Origin: Hemileia vastatrix
Lineage: Eukaryota > Basidiomycota > Pucciniomycetes > Pucciniales > Zaghouaniaceae
NCBI GenBank assembly: GCA_030280995.1
Contig: JASXTE010000002.1
Span: forward strand, 5,515,683 to 5,579,682
Reading direction: 5' to 3'
Length of the DNA stretch: 64,000 nucleotides
The first letter of the stretch is position 1. Each line of letters starts with the position of its first letter. The notes beneath the pieces are model-generated. The model worked only from the letters and a program-made list of their open reading frames with translations. It searched no databases and was not told the DNA's origin. A program made the translations under genes and the position numbers. Below, in pieces: positions 1 through 10,499 of this stretch.

Positions 1-339
1 TAAATTGTGTTGTCATAAAATTAATTTGATGAGTTTTTAACATTGATATTAGAAAATATATTTCACATTTTCTGGATTCTTGTCAGAAAATTCCTCCTCC
101 CCACTGTGGATAAATTTTATCTGGATGTGATAAAATATCTGGAGCTACACAATTTTTTCCTGGGCTGTAGGTAATAGTAAAATAAAATTCAGATAAAAAC
201 TCAGCCTACCTAGCCTGATGTCTAGTTAGTACTTTGGAAGACATGAAGTATTTCGAATTATTATGATAAGTTAGTATTTGAAAAGCACTATTTAGACTGA
301 GAAGAAAATAACACCATTTTTTAAGTCAATGAATAATAG

Positions 340-1560
340 CTAATAACTATTTATCATGAATTTCATAATTCATTTCTGCTGCAGTTAATTTTCATGATTC
401 AAATGCAACAGGATGAAACAATTTTGTTTTAGGATTTAATTGGGATTTTACCCCTGCTATAGTCTAATCACTAGCATCTGTCTCAACTATTTTTGAGGCT
501 GTAGGATCAAATTGTCAAAGAATTGGAGCTGTGGTGAACACAGTCCTCAATGCTTCAATTATTTTCACACTATTTCTGTGAAGACAAAAGGAGTATCCTT
601 TCTAAGAAGATAAGTAAGATTTGTAATAATTTTCGAGTAATATTTAATAAATCATTTACAGAAATTTGCAAAACCTAAAAATCCTTGTAAGGATTTTAGT
701 TTTCTTGGCTCTGGCCATTCCAAACCATTTTGAACATTTTTATAATCCATGACTAATCCATCAGTAGACAATGTTAAACCCAAAAATTTGATAGATTTCA
801 GGTGTAATTTACATTTAGTGTGCTTGGCGTAGAGACCTTCTTCTGGAAGTCAAATAAGAACTATTTTGATATGTCAGATATGTTCTTTCAGGGTCTTCAA
901 GAAGATTAAAATGTCATCTAGGTAGACAAAAATAAACTGTTTGACAATATCTTGGAAGATATCATTGACAAAAGTTTGAAAGGTTGATGGTGCGTTACAC
1001 AATCCAAAGGGCATTACTAAGTATTCAAAACTACCAAACCTGGTAATCATTGCAGTTAAAGGTTTATGACCTTCTTCAATAAATATAAAATTGTAAGAAA
1101 CTCTTAAATTAATTTTAGAAAAGAAGTTAGAACCATTAAACAAAGTAAGAAGTAATGATATAGGATGGACTGGATTAACATTTATCTTTATCACTGAGTT
1201 GAGTTTTCTGTAATCAACACATAACCTAAGACTTCCATTATTTTTTGTAAAAAAAGAATGGAAAGCCTGTTGGAGACTTACTGGCTGGAATGAAACCTTT
1301 TTCTACATTCTCTGAAATTTAGTTCTGAAGAACTTGAGAATTTTCATTTGAAAAAGAATAGACAGGACCTATTAAATCTATTTGATGGGTTTAGGGTCAA
1401 TGGGGTGGTAGTTTTTTGGCCTTACCTATTGAAAAAACATCAATGGAGCTATGGTAAACTTCAGGTAGAGTTCATTTAATGGCTTCAATATTGATTTGGT
1501 CATCCTATTCATCTTCAAAGAAGTCTGTCCAGGGTATACCTGTATTTAGAGAGCAAAAAT
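340..1560 (-). pseudogene. Gypsy A reverse transcriptase/RNase H remnant
   Basis: The minus strand encodes a reverse transcriptase that copied element RNA into DNA. The longest open piece (874-1194) contains the palm motif FVYLDDILIF with both catalytic aspartates and the upstream block LVMPFGLCNAPSTFQ, typical of Ty3/gypsy RT. Upstream (1,200-1,500) the leader SENVEKGFIPASKSPTGFP and a broken LRLCVDYRKLNS-like block lie in shifted frames. Downstream (about 540-840) come the thumb (FLGFANFC) and the RNase H start, ETDASD, then AGVKSQLNP and KLTAAEMNYEIHDK. Several in-frame stops and frameshifts make it non-functional. The family assignment is secure; nothing suggests a host role. Confidence 0.85.
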
Positions 1561-1962
1561 TGATTACTTTGAGGCTATTGAAATCCTCTTTGAGAAAAGT
1601 AGTCAAGCAAGAATGGTTATCCAAGTGCTCATTTAAAGAAATATCAGATGCTTGAAAAAAATGGCAGAGAAGTGTGCTTTAGAAGGAATTGCTCAGATGG
1701 GTTTTTTAACTCTTTATTGGTCTGCTTTTATGAATTGGAAATATACTTTGAATGAGTGGTGATGAATCCCTGTGACCAATCAATTTTTGGATTTCAATGC
1801 TGTAAGAAGTCATTTCCAAGAATGGTATTGTCAATCCTTGAGGCATCCAAGACTATAAATTCCCACTTGAAGGAGGGAAAATTAGGAAAGTTAAAAACTC
1901 ATAAAACTTTCTTACTTACCCAGTATTTGGGTTCCTCTGATTCAATCCGGAAAAATTGGAAT

Positions 1963-2181
1963 TCAGTTGATTTCTACAAATATCAGCTTAAGTTTTTCAG
2001 CAAAAGATAAACTGATAAATGAAATTGAAGCTCTAGAGTCAATAAGACAACTGAAGGGAATATCCTCCTTAAAAAGAATTAATCTCAAATGGTTAAGGGC
2101 AACTCCAGTCCTTAGGACATGGAGGTTCTGTGCTCTGGGAGATATAAAATAGTTTTCTTTGCACACAAGTAACCTATTCAC
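1963..2181 (-). pseudogene. Gypsy A aspartic protease remnant
   Basis: A 72-residue minus-strand frame contains FSCLIDSRASISFISLSFAEKL. This matches the retropepsin active-site block, hydrophobic-D-S-G-A-S followed by a hydrophobic flap strand, except that the invariant Gly of DSG is Arg. The protease would have cut the Gag-Pol polyprotein. Its position between gag (higher coordinates) and RT (lower coordinates) fits gypsy order. The Gly-to-Arg change and the short frame mean it is inactive. Confidence 0.7.
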
Positions 2182-3260
2182 TAGTTTTTCAACTTGGAAT
2201 TGTTACCTTCTCTATCCTTTAATTTAGAACATTCATCCCACTTATGTTTACCCCCAAAATACATACACAAACCATAATCTGCTTTTCTTTTTTTCTCAGC
2301 TTTCTTTAATTCCTCTTTTGGATCTAATACCTTACTAATATTGCCTGGGGTCAAGCTTTTGGATTGAGCTTTGTCTTTACCCTTTTGATTGGGTTTGGTT
2401 CGAGATGATGGTTGAGTGTGTCAAGAATGATTCAAAGAAATGTCAGATTTGAAGTTCAAACCAGGAGATTTATTGGAATGATGCCTTTGTTGAAGACAGT
2501 CCTTTTGAATGCCATCAAGCTTGAGGGTTCTATCCATTAGGTCTGTTAAGGTGTTCATTTTTTGACCATGAAGATTTAGTTGGTCAAGAATCCTTGAGGG
2601 AAGTCCCTTTTTGGAATGATACTTGAAGACTGCATAATTCCAACCTACTCAAGCTTGTAGAGCCCTGAAATTTGAGATAAACTCAGAAGCTTTCCCATTA
2701 TTATTCATGCAAAGGAAATATAATTCAATTTCTGTGTTATTGGTTTCATTAGAATCACCAAATAACATAAAGAGTTGATCTTCAATTTTTTCCCATTTAT
2801 TGATGAGAAAATGGGTTTCCATTGAAGAAAGCATGAGAAAATATGGTTTGACCCATTGAAATTCTTTTCCAGATAAGAATTATGAGGCATAAATTACCTT
2901 GGAGGAATCTGTGTTGAAGGTTCAAGGGTCATTGTGGAACAATAATTTGCAGATTTTCAAAAAAGGGTGCAATCTGTCAGGATGATCTCCATTGAATTTA
3001 TCTGGGGATTTCATTGAGGGAGTTTTAAATTTAGAGTTCTCCAAAGGAGAAGGATTAGCAATTGATTTCACTAATAATTTCATGAATTCTTCTAATGAAG
3101 GAGCTGGACCAGGTTCAGAGGTTTAGCCTGAAGGGTTGGTAGCTGGGGCTGATGGTGCCTCATGCATTGTATCCTTGTCTTCTTCTTCCTCAATAAAATG
3201 TTTGAAATCCTGATTAATTTCCTCTACAGATTAAATTGAATTTTTCCTTTCCCTTAATTC
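2182..3260 (-). pseudogene. Gypsy A gag remnant with degenerate zinc knuckle
   Basis: Conceptual minus-strand translation gives a retrotransposon gag in several frames. About 3,060-3,240 is an acidic proline-rich N-terminus. Then follow KSPDKFNGDHPDRLHPFLK and KWEKIEDQLFMLFGDSNET (2,649-2,834), the capsid-like core of the Ty3/gypsy gag superfamily, and KKGLPSRILDQLNLHG near 2,600. Near 2,240 is CMYFGGKHKWDEC, where one Cys of the usual CxxC is replaced, so the CCHC zinc knuckle is incomplete. Gag would package element RNA. Stops interrupt the frame at least three times. I associate this gag type with rust fungi; that is background knowledge, not a search result. Confidence 0.75.
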
Positions 3261-4855
3261 AAGATTTTCAAGAGAGTGAGTATAGGAAATAGGTCATCAT
3301 GCTGGTGGCCTATCCCTGGAGTGAGCTCAAGTAGTAGTGCCCATAGGAGGAGTACCTTGAATGGTTTCCATTTAGTCTTAGCCACTAAATTACATAGTAG
3401 TACAAAAAATAATAAAATGAGAACTATAGAGAATCATATTATACTTTCACCAAAAGGTCTAGGCACAAGGTCAAGGGTGTTCCTGAGTAAGTGATATTTA
3501 GCAAAATGATTAGAGACTTCTTCAAAGCACAGAGGAATACTTTGAGGGAGTGGTTCAAATATAATTCAAAGATATTTTACTGCTGCTTTTTGATAAGATT
3601 GAGGTAAATAATAATGTATTTTACAGTAACACTAAAATTCAGGTGAATATCATGAAGGGTTGGAACATATTAATTAAAAGAGATAGAGAATTTTAAGAGT
3701 TTTGAAAAGAAATTGATTATTAAGAAAGGTATGAAACAATAATAGCTTTATATAAATTTAACTACTATCACAACAATATTATTATTCAATTCTAATAAAT
3801 GTCAAACTAAATTCACCCAATTATATAGATAACTCCACCTTGCATTGACCCCTTTGATAAACCACCCTTAATTTATCACTGACCTTACAATATAACCCAC
3901 ATATCCTTTAAACTTACTCCTATTCCTACTCACAGACCTTTAATTACCCTTAGACACACAATAACCCAATACTGAAAATATATCATTGATCCTAGCACTA
4001 ATACACTGCGCATTTGCTTAAGATTGAAAATTATAAGAAGATAATTGACTAATTTAGATTTAAGGTTTAGATAGTGCAGTTGCTAGTGCAGTCAAATTGA
4101 GACATGCAAAGGGAAAAAGCAGTTGCTATGTAGATGTTTCTTTCTGTGCTTCAAGTATGGATTAGTGTGCTGATTTATGGATTAAAAGATTGACTTTTGC
4201 TTTGAGTGTCACATGGCGCAAGACAGAAATATTAACATGGAACCAATTAGTAGAAAATAATGTCACACCTATAAGGGTAAAATAACAATTGATGAGCAAA
4301 AAAAACAAAGATGAAAAAGAAAGACCAATATATCCCTACATATATAAATACTAATAATTTTTGCTCATTTCAAATTTGGATATGATTGAATAGCATAGCA
4401 GAGACCAATTTGAAGTATAAAGAAACAGAAATAGAATAAAATCTGACATTTAGATAAAGATATAACAAGATGAGCACAATATATGGAAGTAATTAAGTGT
4501 ATAAATAAGAAGAACAAATAAATAGCCAAGTACTTTCACAAATACAATACAGAACTTCAATGATATTTGTGAATCAATTCTTCCCATGTGATTTGTAATC
4601 ATTAAAAATTGTAATTTAATTAGTTTATTATTGATTAATAAATTGTTTTGAATTGAAATCATCATTATTTTGCACGTAAATATAATAATACAGCAATTCA
4701 ATGATATTTTTGAATTGATTATTCACTTGTAATTTGAGTCTCATTGGTAATTTATATATATTATATAGATAGATAGATATTTATATTATATTATATTGAT
4801 AGATAGATATATTAGAAATGATACATATAGGATTTTTAAATTTTATGTAAACTTA
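3261..4855. other. No gene seen; AT-rich spacer
   Basis: I see no convincing coding segment or RNA gene on either strand. A short GATA-type microsatellite interspersed with TATAT lies at about 4,766-4,808. The spacer may include the lost 5' LTR and leader of gypsy A, but no second copy is present to prove it. Confidence 0.5.
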
Positions 4856-5083
4856 CACCACACAATATGAGGGGCAGACTTGCTAGCAAGTCCGCAACCT
4901 TTGACCCAAACTCACAACAGATTGAACACACATTGAGATATTGATAAAGTAACCATACAATCAGGGATGAAAACCACTTAGCAGAAAAGTTTTAGGTGAG
5001 TGTTCAAGTAGAGTTAAGTTTGAGTTCCATCTGAGTTCAGGTTGAGGACTTGCTAGAAAGTCCACCCCCTATATTGTGTAGTG
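4856..5083 (-). mobile_element. CACTA-like MITE, copy 1
   Basis: A 228-bp non-coding element. The left end reads CACCACACAATAT and the complement of the right end reads CACTACACAATAT. Both continue into a G run and then a palindrome around CTTGCTAGCAAG. It is flanked by a 3-bp direct repeat TTA (4,853-4,855 and 5,084-5,086). CACTA ends with 3-bp target duplications are the hallmark of the CACTA (EnSpm/CMC) superfamily. The sequence is the inverted counterpart of the element at 18,052-18,312, which confirms the boundaries. It has no coding capacity, so it would need a transposase in trans. Confidence 0.85.
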
Positions 5084-5335
5084 TTACCTTTCTAATTATT
5101 ATAGGACAAGGAGACCATCCTTAGTGGGTTGAAGGTGGTCAAGGGTGAGTGGAGGGGGTATTTGAAAGGGGTGAGTGGCCAGGAGTGGAGGAGGTTGAAG
5201 TATAAAGGAATAAAAAAAGAAGTTAAATACATACCATCACAAGGGAGGAGGAAGAGTATTTGAGAGGGAAGGAAAGTAAATACAGCAGTGTGGGGAGTGT
5301 TTGGGTGAGCAATCAGGAGTGGAGAAAAAGCCAAA

Positions 5336-5935
5336 TAAAATGAAAAAATAAAAGGGAAAGGGAAAGACAACTTACTGAGATGCAAGAAGGAGTCAAGGGG
5401 TGCAAAAGAGGAAAATAAAATAAAAAATAAAAGTTGTTAGAAAAAAGGAAGAAGAGAGAGAATTAAAAAAGAAGAATCACCAAGATTCAAGAGAGAGTGC
5501 AGGGGTGTGCAACAAGGAAAAAAAAGGAAAAGAAGCAATAAGATTGTTATTGAAAAGTAAGAAAGAGGAAGAATAAAAAAAGGGGACCTTCCAGGATTCC
5601 AGAGGGGGTGAAGGGGTGCACAAGAGGGAAAGAAAGGATAAGATAAGGTAAAAGTTGTTAGTGAAAATAAAGGAGGAAAAAGAATAAAAAAGGGGAACCT
5701 ACCAAGATTCAAGAGGGAAAAAATGATAAGAAATGATAAAGGCTTTCAGTGAAAATAAAGGAGGGAGGAGAATAAAAAAAGGGGACTTATCAAGACTCAA
5801 GAGCGAGTGGAGGGGTGGGAAAGAAGACAAAAAAAGAAAAAAAAGATAAAGATTGTTAGAAAAAAGGAAGAAGGAAAGAAAATAAAAAAAGGGGCTTTGT
5901 CAAGATGGGAGAGGAAGAGGAGGAAATCAAGCAGG
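5336..5935. repeat. Purine-rich tandem repeat, about 105-bp unit
   Basis: Five to six degenerate units. Each has a run of A/G with AATAAAAAAAGGGGAC, then CAAGATTCAAGAG, then a GAGTG-AGGGGTG block. Unit starts are near 5,411, 5,517, 5,628, 5,717 and 5,823. Long minus-strand open frames here are only the F/L/P-rich translation of this low-complexity DNA. Confidence 0.7.
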
Positions 5936-6544
5936 TAGTGATAGATATGTGGGCCATAAAGTTTTTTTGTTTCTGGTCATTTAGGGCAATGGTGCAAACG
6001 CCATAAAATTGCAATAGTTCAAAAAGCACAAAATATTACTATATTGATGAACTTTTATTGCAGTGATTTACCTCAGTATTCCTTTCAAATTCAAATTATA
6101 TTACTTCTTACTACTAAAATAATATTCACAATATTTCTTTCTTTCAAAAGCATTTTTTCTTTCATTTTTCATTCCAATTTAATTTATATTGCTAACTATT
6201 ACCAGTTTTATCCCTTCAAGCCATTTATATTACTAACTCTTACCAGTTTCATCCCTGTGACCCCTTAATATTCTAATTATGTCTTTTGAGGTCTTCATGG
6301 AGTTGAAATTGGATGGCAGAAACTTGTAATTGTTGGTTTCTTTTCATGTATATTGATAAAGTTTTTACCAGGACTGGATCACAATGATTGGCATGTACTT
6401 CAGTTTAGGAATTCATTTTTCTTGAATCACAATCTTGAGATAGGTAAGGATCATCGGGTTATTGACACTAAATAGCCATGTTATGTAATATTACACAGCA
6501 TATCATCAGCTCTTTTATCACTAATATGTTTCATAACAGTACAC
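5936..6544. other. No gene seen
   Basis: AT-rich sequence with a pyrimidine-rich part at about 6,050-6,270. I recognise no coding region, RNA or repeat. Confidence 0.4.
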
Positions 6545-6632
6545 ACCAAGTGAGATATCCCTGATGGGGATATTGTAGGGAGAGACATAAGGATACAAAA
6601 TATGTGTAAGAAAAATATGTGTGAGAAAAATA

Positions 6633-6830
6633 GGGGGTATCAAAGCTATAAATTTGTAATTATTTAAAAGGTATTTCACAACACAAGAAGAAAGTCACAA
6701 AATTGACATGAATACTAAGTAAAAAAGGTTTTTTGGGACATAATATGGTATATTTTAAAAAATAATCATGGTTTATTTGGTGAAAAAAAGAGGTATTTTG
6801 AAGTGGAAGATTTCTAACTTTGATACCCCC
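6633..6830. mobile_element. TA-flanked MITE, GGGGGTATCAAAG family, copy 1
   Basis: A 198-bp element with inverted ends GGGGGTATCAAAG (left) and CTTTGATACCCCC (right), flanked on both sides by TA. The ends and parts of the interior (CATTTCACAACACAA-like and AATAATCATGGTT blocks) recur at 26,040-26,219. TA duplication suggests a Tc1/mariner-type mobiliser, but that is inference from the TA alone. Confidence 0.8.
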
Positions 6831-9150
6831 TAATATTTGTAAGGAAAATATGTGCAAAAAAAATATGTGAGAGCATCTGCAGCCCTTTCAGCAAATATTC
6901 AGTAGCTATATGCATTTTACAGGCGCCATTTGTTACTTAATTGCAATATTCATCAGCCATTGTAGACAATCCTATAGTACTAGCTATACGCCTTGACCAA
7001 GGGAGTTGGAGTAAAAATGGAAAGAAAAGCCCCTGTCCCTTTAATAAATACCAGGTGAGATTTACTTGCTACAGCAAATCAGAGACTGTTACAATATCCC
7101 TTCAAAACTCTTCCTGACTGCTTAACAAGTCAAGACAGTAGCCAAAACAGACCACTGAGAACCAAAGATGTAGAAAAATCCACACCAGAAAAACAAAAAC
7201 TGTGCACTTGTTTCACAGGAAACAGCAATAATACTTCATGCAGGTTGCAAAGCTACACCAGAGAAAACAGTTGCCAAAGTTGAGTTAAATGAAGAACTAA
7301 CCTTGCAACAAACAAAGCCAATTGTGGCCAAAAAACAGCGAAAACTGAGTGAAGAACAAGGACATCACCTCTGGATGGTTGTATGATAAATTAGGTTGCC
7401 CCCAAACTGTCTTATTCACTATCTACACACAGACCACTGTCTAAGAGCCCATGCACACCAATGAATTTGGCGTTCTTGACCACCAAATTGCATAAAACCC
7501 CTCTAGAAATGCTTCCCAGCCTTCTAGCACCAAGGCGGGTGGCCCGCCTGAGGCGGCCGGACCACCCTGAAGTCAGAAAACCACCAAAAACCACCAAAGA
7601 TACCCAAACTACATAGAAAAATCTACTACAGCTACTAAAACCTTTAAAAAACGTAATTAGACTATAACAACATTGAGACATAAAATGTAGAGCAAAATTA
7701 GCTCATTCTAATGGTACTAAGAACTTAACCCTAAGACTTAAGGTTAGCCTGTAAAACACAAAAAACACAGTTAGACAGCTATAATTTTAAATGAAAAATG
7801 AGAAAATAACCCCTTAATACTTAAAATCTGAAAAATGTCAACTAAACATAAAATATAGAGAAAACCCATGGCTATCTAACAGTAGTACTCACATACCTGT
7901 AGTCCCAATATTTGCTGAGTAAATCCAGTTAAACACCTAATTATTAAGCAATGCCATTTAAGGCATATCAAAACAATGCCAAATAAACCAACAAAGGGAT
8001 CCGGCAATGTTGGAAGACCACACTGTATGCAAATTATTTAACTAAACATGCATTAAAAAATATTCATCAATCTTTTAACTCATTCAATAACTACTAGCAC
8101 ACATCCATTTCACACTTCAACTCATACAAACACATCTCCAATAACATCACACAAAAATTCATCTACATTATAGATGAGCTAAAATCTATTGAAGTAGAAG
8201 AAATCATATTTAGAGAGCTTTTAGAGTCAATTAATTCAAGTAATAAAGCACACAAAAAATATTTATTAATTGCAATCACATTAATGGACATCACCAGCTG
8301 ATGAAAGACTAATGTAATACAAATAGTACCTACAACTCAACCATGTTTCACCACCATTTCCACATTGGGAAAACTCTATTTCTTTAAATTTCTAACAATA
8401 TATAGCTACATAATGTGTATATTGGACACAGAGGACTGTAAGTCAAATGTGAAGCACTTGGGTTGCTTGCTAATGCTTATCCATGACAAAGAAAGTTGTT
8501 CTTCTTGGGAGTGTCAATTAGTAGACCTTTTTTTCCTAGATTCAGTCAACATAAATGAGTTATTATTGAGCAATTATAGATTAGAAGATGTGTCTGAAGT
8601 GTTCAATGCAAATATATGTAGTAATTGAATGGATAGTAGTGGCTATTGTTGTGTGAAGTGAGGGTAAAAAACTGGATAAGTAATTAATGAGGCCCGTCTG
8701 GCTTCAGTAGGTAATGGTTGAGTCAAAAAAAAGTGGCACAAGGTTTTGGAAATTACAGAAGCTACTCAAGCAACTTTGCTCATTTGATTATATGACTACA
8801 GAATAAATTAGTTACTAGAGTCTAATTGAGCAACAATTGGGGAATAAGTCAGTAAAATATGCATACCAAACCACTTTACCAACACGGCTGGGGATTCTCT
8901 GAGGAAAATAAGTGTAAGAAAAATATCTTTCAACCATGGTTAATTTTGTTTTTTATTTTTTTTTTATCTGAAAAAATGATTTTTTATTTCTGTTTTATTT
9001 TTTTCTGTTTTTTTACAAGTTCTTTTTGGAAAAAAAACCTCATCGTTGCAAATAATTTTTTGTACACTTACTTTTCTTACATTTATTTTTCTGACCTTAT
9101 GTCCCTCCCTAAAATATCCCAAACACGCGCTGGATATCACCAACAGGGAT
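6831..9150. other. Interior of TIR element; no recognisable gene
   Basis: About 2.3 kb without a recognisable product. A local GC-rich patch at about 7,520-7,565 contains the hairpin-forming GGCGGGTGGCCCGCC, in contrast to the AT-rich surroundings. A plus-strand frame of 87 codons (8,365-8,628) and a minus-strand frame of 89 codons (7,412-7,681) resemble nothing I know. The sequence GAGCATCTGCAGCCC at about 6,871 resembles some Harbinger-type ends. Confidence 0.4.
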
Positions 9151-9183
9151 ATCTTACTTGGTACATAGTGTAATTGGCATAGT

Positions 9184-9495
9184 TATTTAATGATTCCCCA
9201 TTGGGTTTTCAAGACTCCAAATGCTGTTTCAATATCTTTACAAGCAGCTTCTTGTTTCTTTGCATAGTATTTACTGGCTTCATCCTGAGGGTGTGATATA
9301 GTTTTTACAAGGGTTGACCAAGGGGAATAAATTCCATCAGAAAGGTAGTAGGCGCTTTTATACTTGTTTTTATTGATTTTGAACTTGACTTCATCAGTTG
9401 TTCAAGATAATAATTTATCAAAAACATGGCTTCAATTAATAACAATGATGTCATTCAAGGACCCAGGAGTACCAAAAAAAATATGCCAAAATTTT
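9184..9495 (-). pseudogene. PIF/Harbinger (HARBI1-like) DDE transposase remnant
   Basis: Minus-strand translation gives FFGTPGSLNDIIV, then YYLSDGIYSPWSTLVKTIS and YAKKQEAACKDIETAFGVLKTQW. These blocks are characteristic of the C-terminal half of Harbinger/plant-transposon-protein DDE nucleases (H.FFG.PGS.NDI, YYL.DGIYP.W, KQEA.RKD.E.AFGVL). Two or three stops interrupt the roughly 100-codon segment and both ends are missing, so it is a fossil. The enzyme would cut and paste its element using a DDE active site; the last block normally precedes or includes the final acidic residue. It was too broken to appear as a single open frame, but the motif order makes the call firm. Confidence 0.75.
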
Positions 9496-9639
9496 AATTT
9501 ATAACTTGCAATTCCCTGGCTGCTGTCCATCTGCATAGCAGATGGGTAGACCTATCCCTATTTTTTGGCATTTACACTGAGGCCCTAACTGACTCCAACT
9601 TCAAAAAATTTCTGCCCCACACCTACCACCACCAACCTG

Positions 9640-10060
9640 ACCCTTTTTAGACCTTGGCCTTCTTTTTCTCACTCCCTCTCATCCTCAGGCAACTCTCACC
9701 AATCCATATGCACCTTTTATTTTTTTTCTCCTTTCTCAACTCCTTCTCACTGATTTTTTTTCCTTGCTCATTTTTTTTACTCTTCTTTTTTCCCCCCATC
9801 CCAAACTCATCAGGCAATCATCCTGATCTACTCACACCCTCTGGTAAGTTTTCTTTTCTTGTATTTAACTTTTAATTTTTTTAAACTCACCCCCCCACCT
9901 CGAAATCATCAGTCAATCAACCCCAATCAACCCACACCCTTTGGTAATTTTTCTTTTATTTTCTTTTACTCTTTTTTTTCCCTAACCCTTGACTCATCAG
10001 GCAATCACCCCAATCACCCCACACCCTTTGGTAAGTTTTTAAGTCTTTTTTTCTTTTTTT
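9640..10060. repeat. Pyrimidine-rich tandem repeat, about 85-bp unit
   Basis: Three to four imperfect units, each holding CTCATCAGGCAATCA, then CACACCCTTTGGTAAGTTTT and an oligo-T stretch ending in CCC. Clear copies of the TGGTAA(G/T)TTTT block lie near 9,843, 9,942 and 10,029. The apparent F/L-rich open frames here are products of base composition. Confidence 0.65.
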
Positions 10061-10207
10061 TTATCTTTCTTTCTGTATGCTGTGCTGCCAGTAAGTCCTT
10101 TCTATAATGAGGTATATATACATTACTAATTAATAAGTCATCATATCATCATAAAACTTTGATAAAAATAACATGCACCAGTATATAACTTTTCCCCACA
10201 TTATGAT

Positions 10208-10385
10208 TATGGTAGCAGTGTCAGTGCTTTGTCCGGAGTGAACCAATAGTATTTAATTACTCACCTATGTTAGCAGTTTCAGCACTTTGTCCAGAGTGAA
10301 CTGGAGTTAGATGTGTCAGCTTCACCACAGACTATATACACCTTAAGTACTTAACAATCACTAAGCTATCATACTACACATAACA
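10208..10385 (-). repeat. Copia A 3' LTR
   Basis: Read on the minus strand it starts TGTTATGTGTAGTATGATAG and ends CTGCTACCATA. It is about 60 bp longer than the 5' LTR because a block containing TTCACTC(C/T)GGACAAAG and the CTGCTACCATA end is repeated inside it. Confidence 0.85.
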
Positions 10386-10397
10386 CCCCACTCTTAG
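10386..10397 (-). other. Copia A polypurine tract
   Basis: The minus strand reads CTAAGAGTGGGG immediately before the TG of the 3' LTR, the expected position of the plus-strand priming tract. Confidence 0.75.
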
Positions 10398-10499
10398 TGG
10401 TTTCCCTATAACCATCCCCAGCCAAAAAAAAGTAGAGAAAATTGAAAGTAAATAAAAATAAAATAAAATAAGGAAAACATAGAAACTAGAAAACCCCTA

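Larger units (their letters stand above)
340..3260 (-). mobile_element. Decayed Ty3/gypsy LTR retrotransposon A
   Basis: Read on the minus strand, this stretch gives in order a gag, a zinc-knuckle remnant, an aspartic protease, a reverse transcriptase and the start of an RNase H: the standard Ty3/gypsy order. Every domain is broken by stops and frameshifts, so no intact product is possible. About 1,562-1,962 holds only a poorly conserved protease-RT linker. I found no LTR pair around it, so the ends are the limits of recognisable coding sequence, not true element ends. Confidence 0.85.
6545..9162. mobile_element. 2.6-kb terminal-inverted-repeat element
   Basis: The left end (ACCAAGTGAGATATCCCTG, from 6,545) is matched in inverted orientation by the right end ending at 9,162. 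Similarity continues inward for about 70 bp through GGGACATAAGG and GTGTAAGAAAAATA-like blocks. This indicates a DNA transposon or a non-autonomous derivative. The target duplication is not clear. A 198-bp MITE interrupts the left terminus at 6,633-6,830 and is therefore younger. No transposase is recognisable inside. Confidence 0.6.

Noticed and set aside
7412..7681. 89-codon minus-strand frame over a GC-rich patch
   Set aside because: Openness is explained by local GC content; the translation resembles nothing known.
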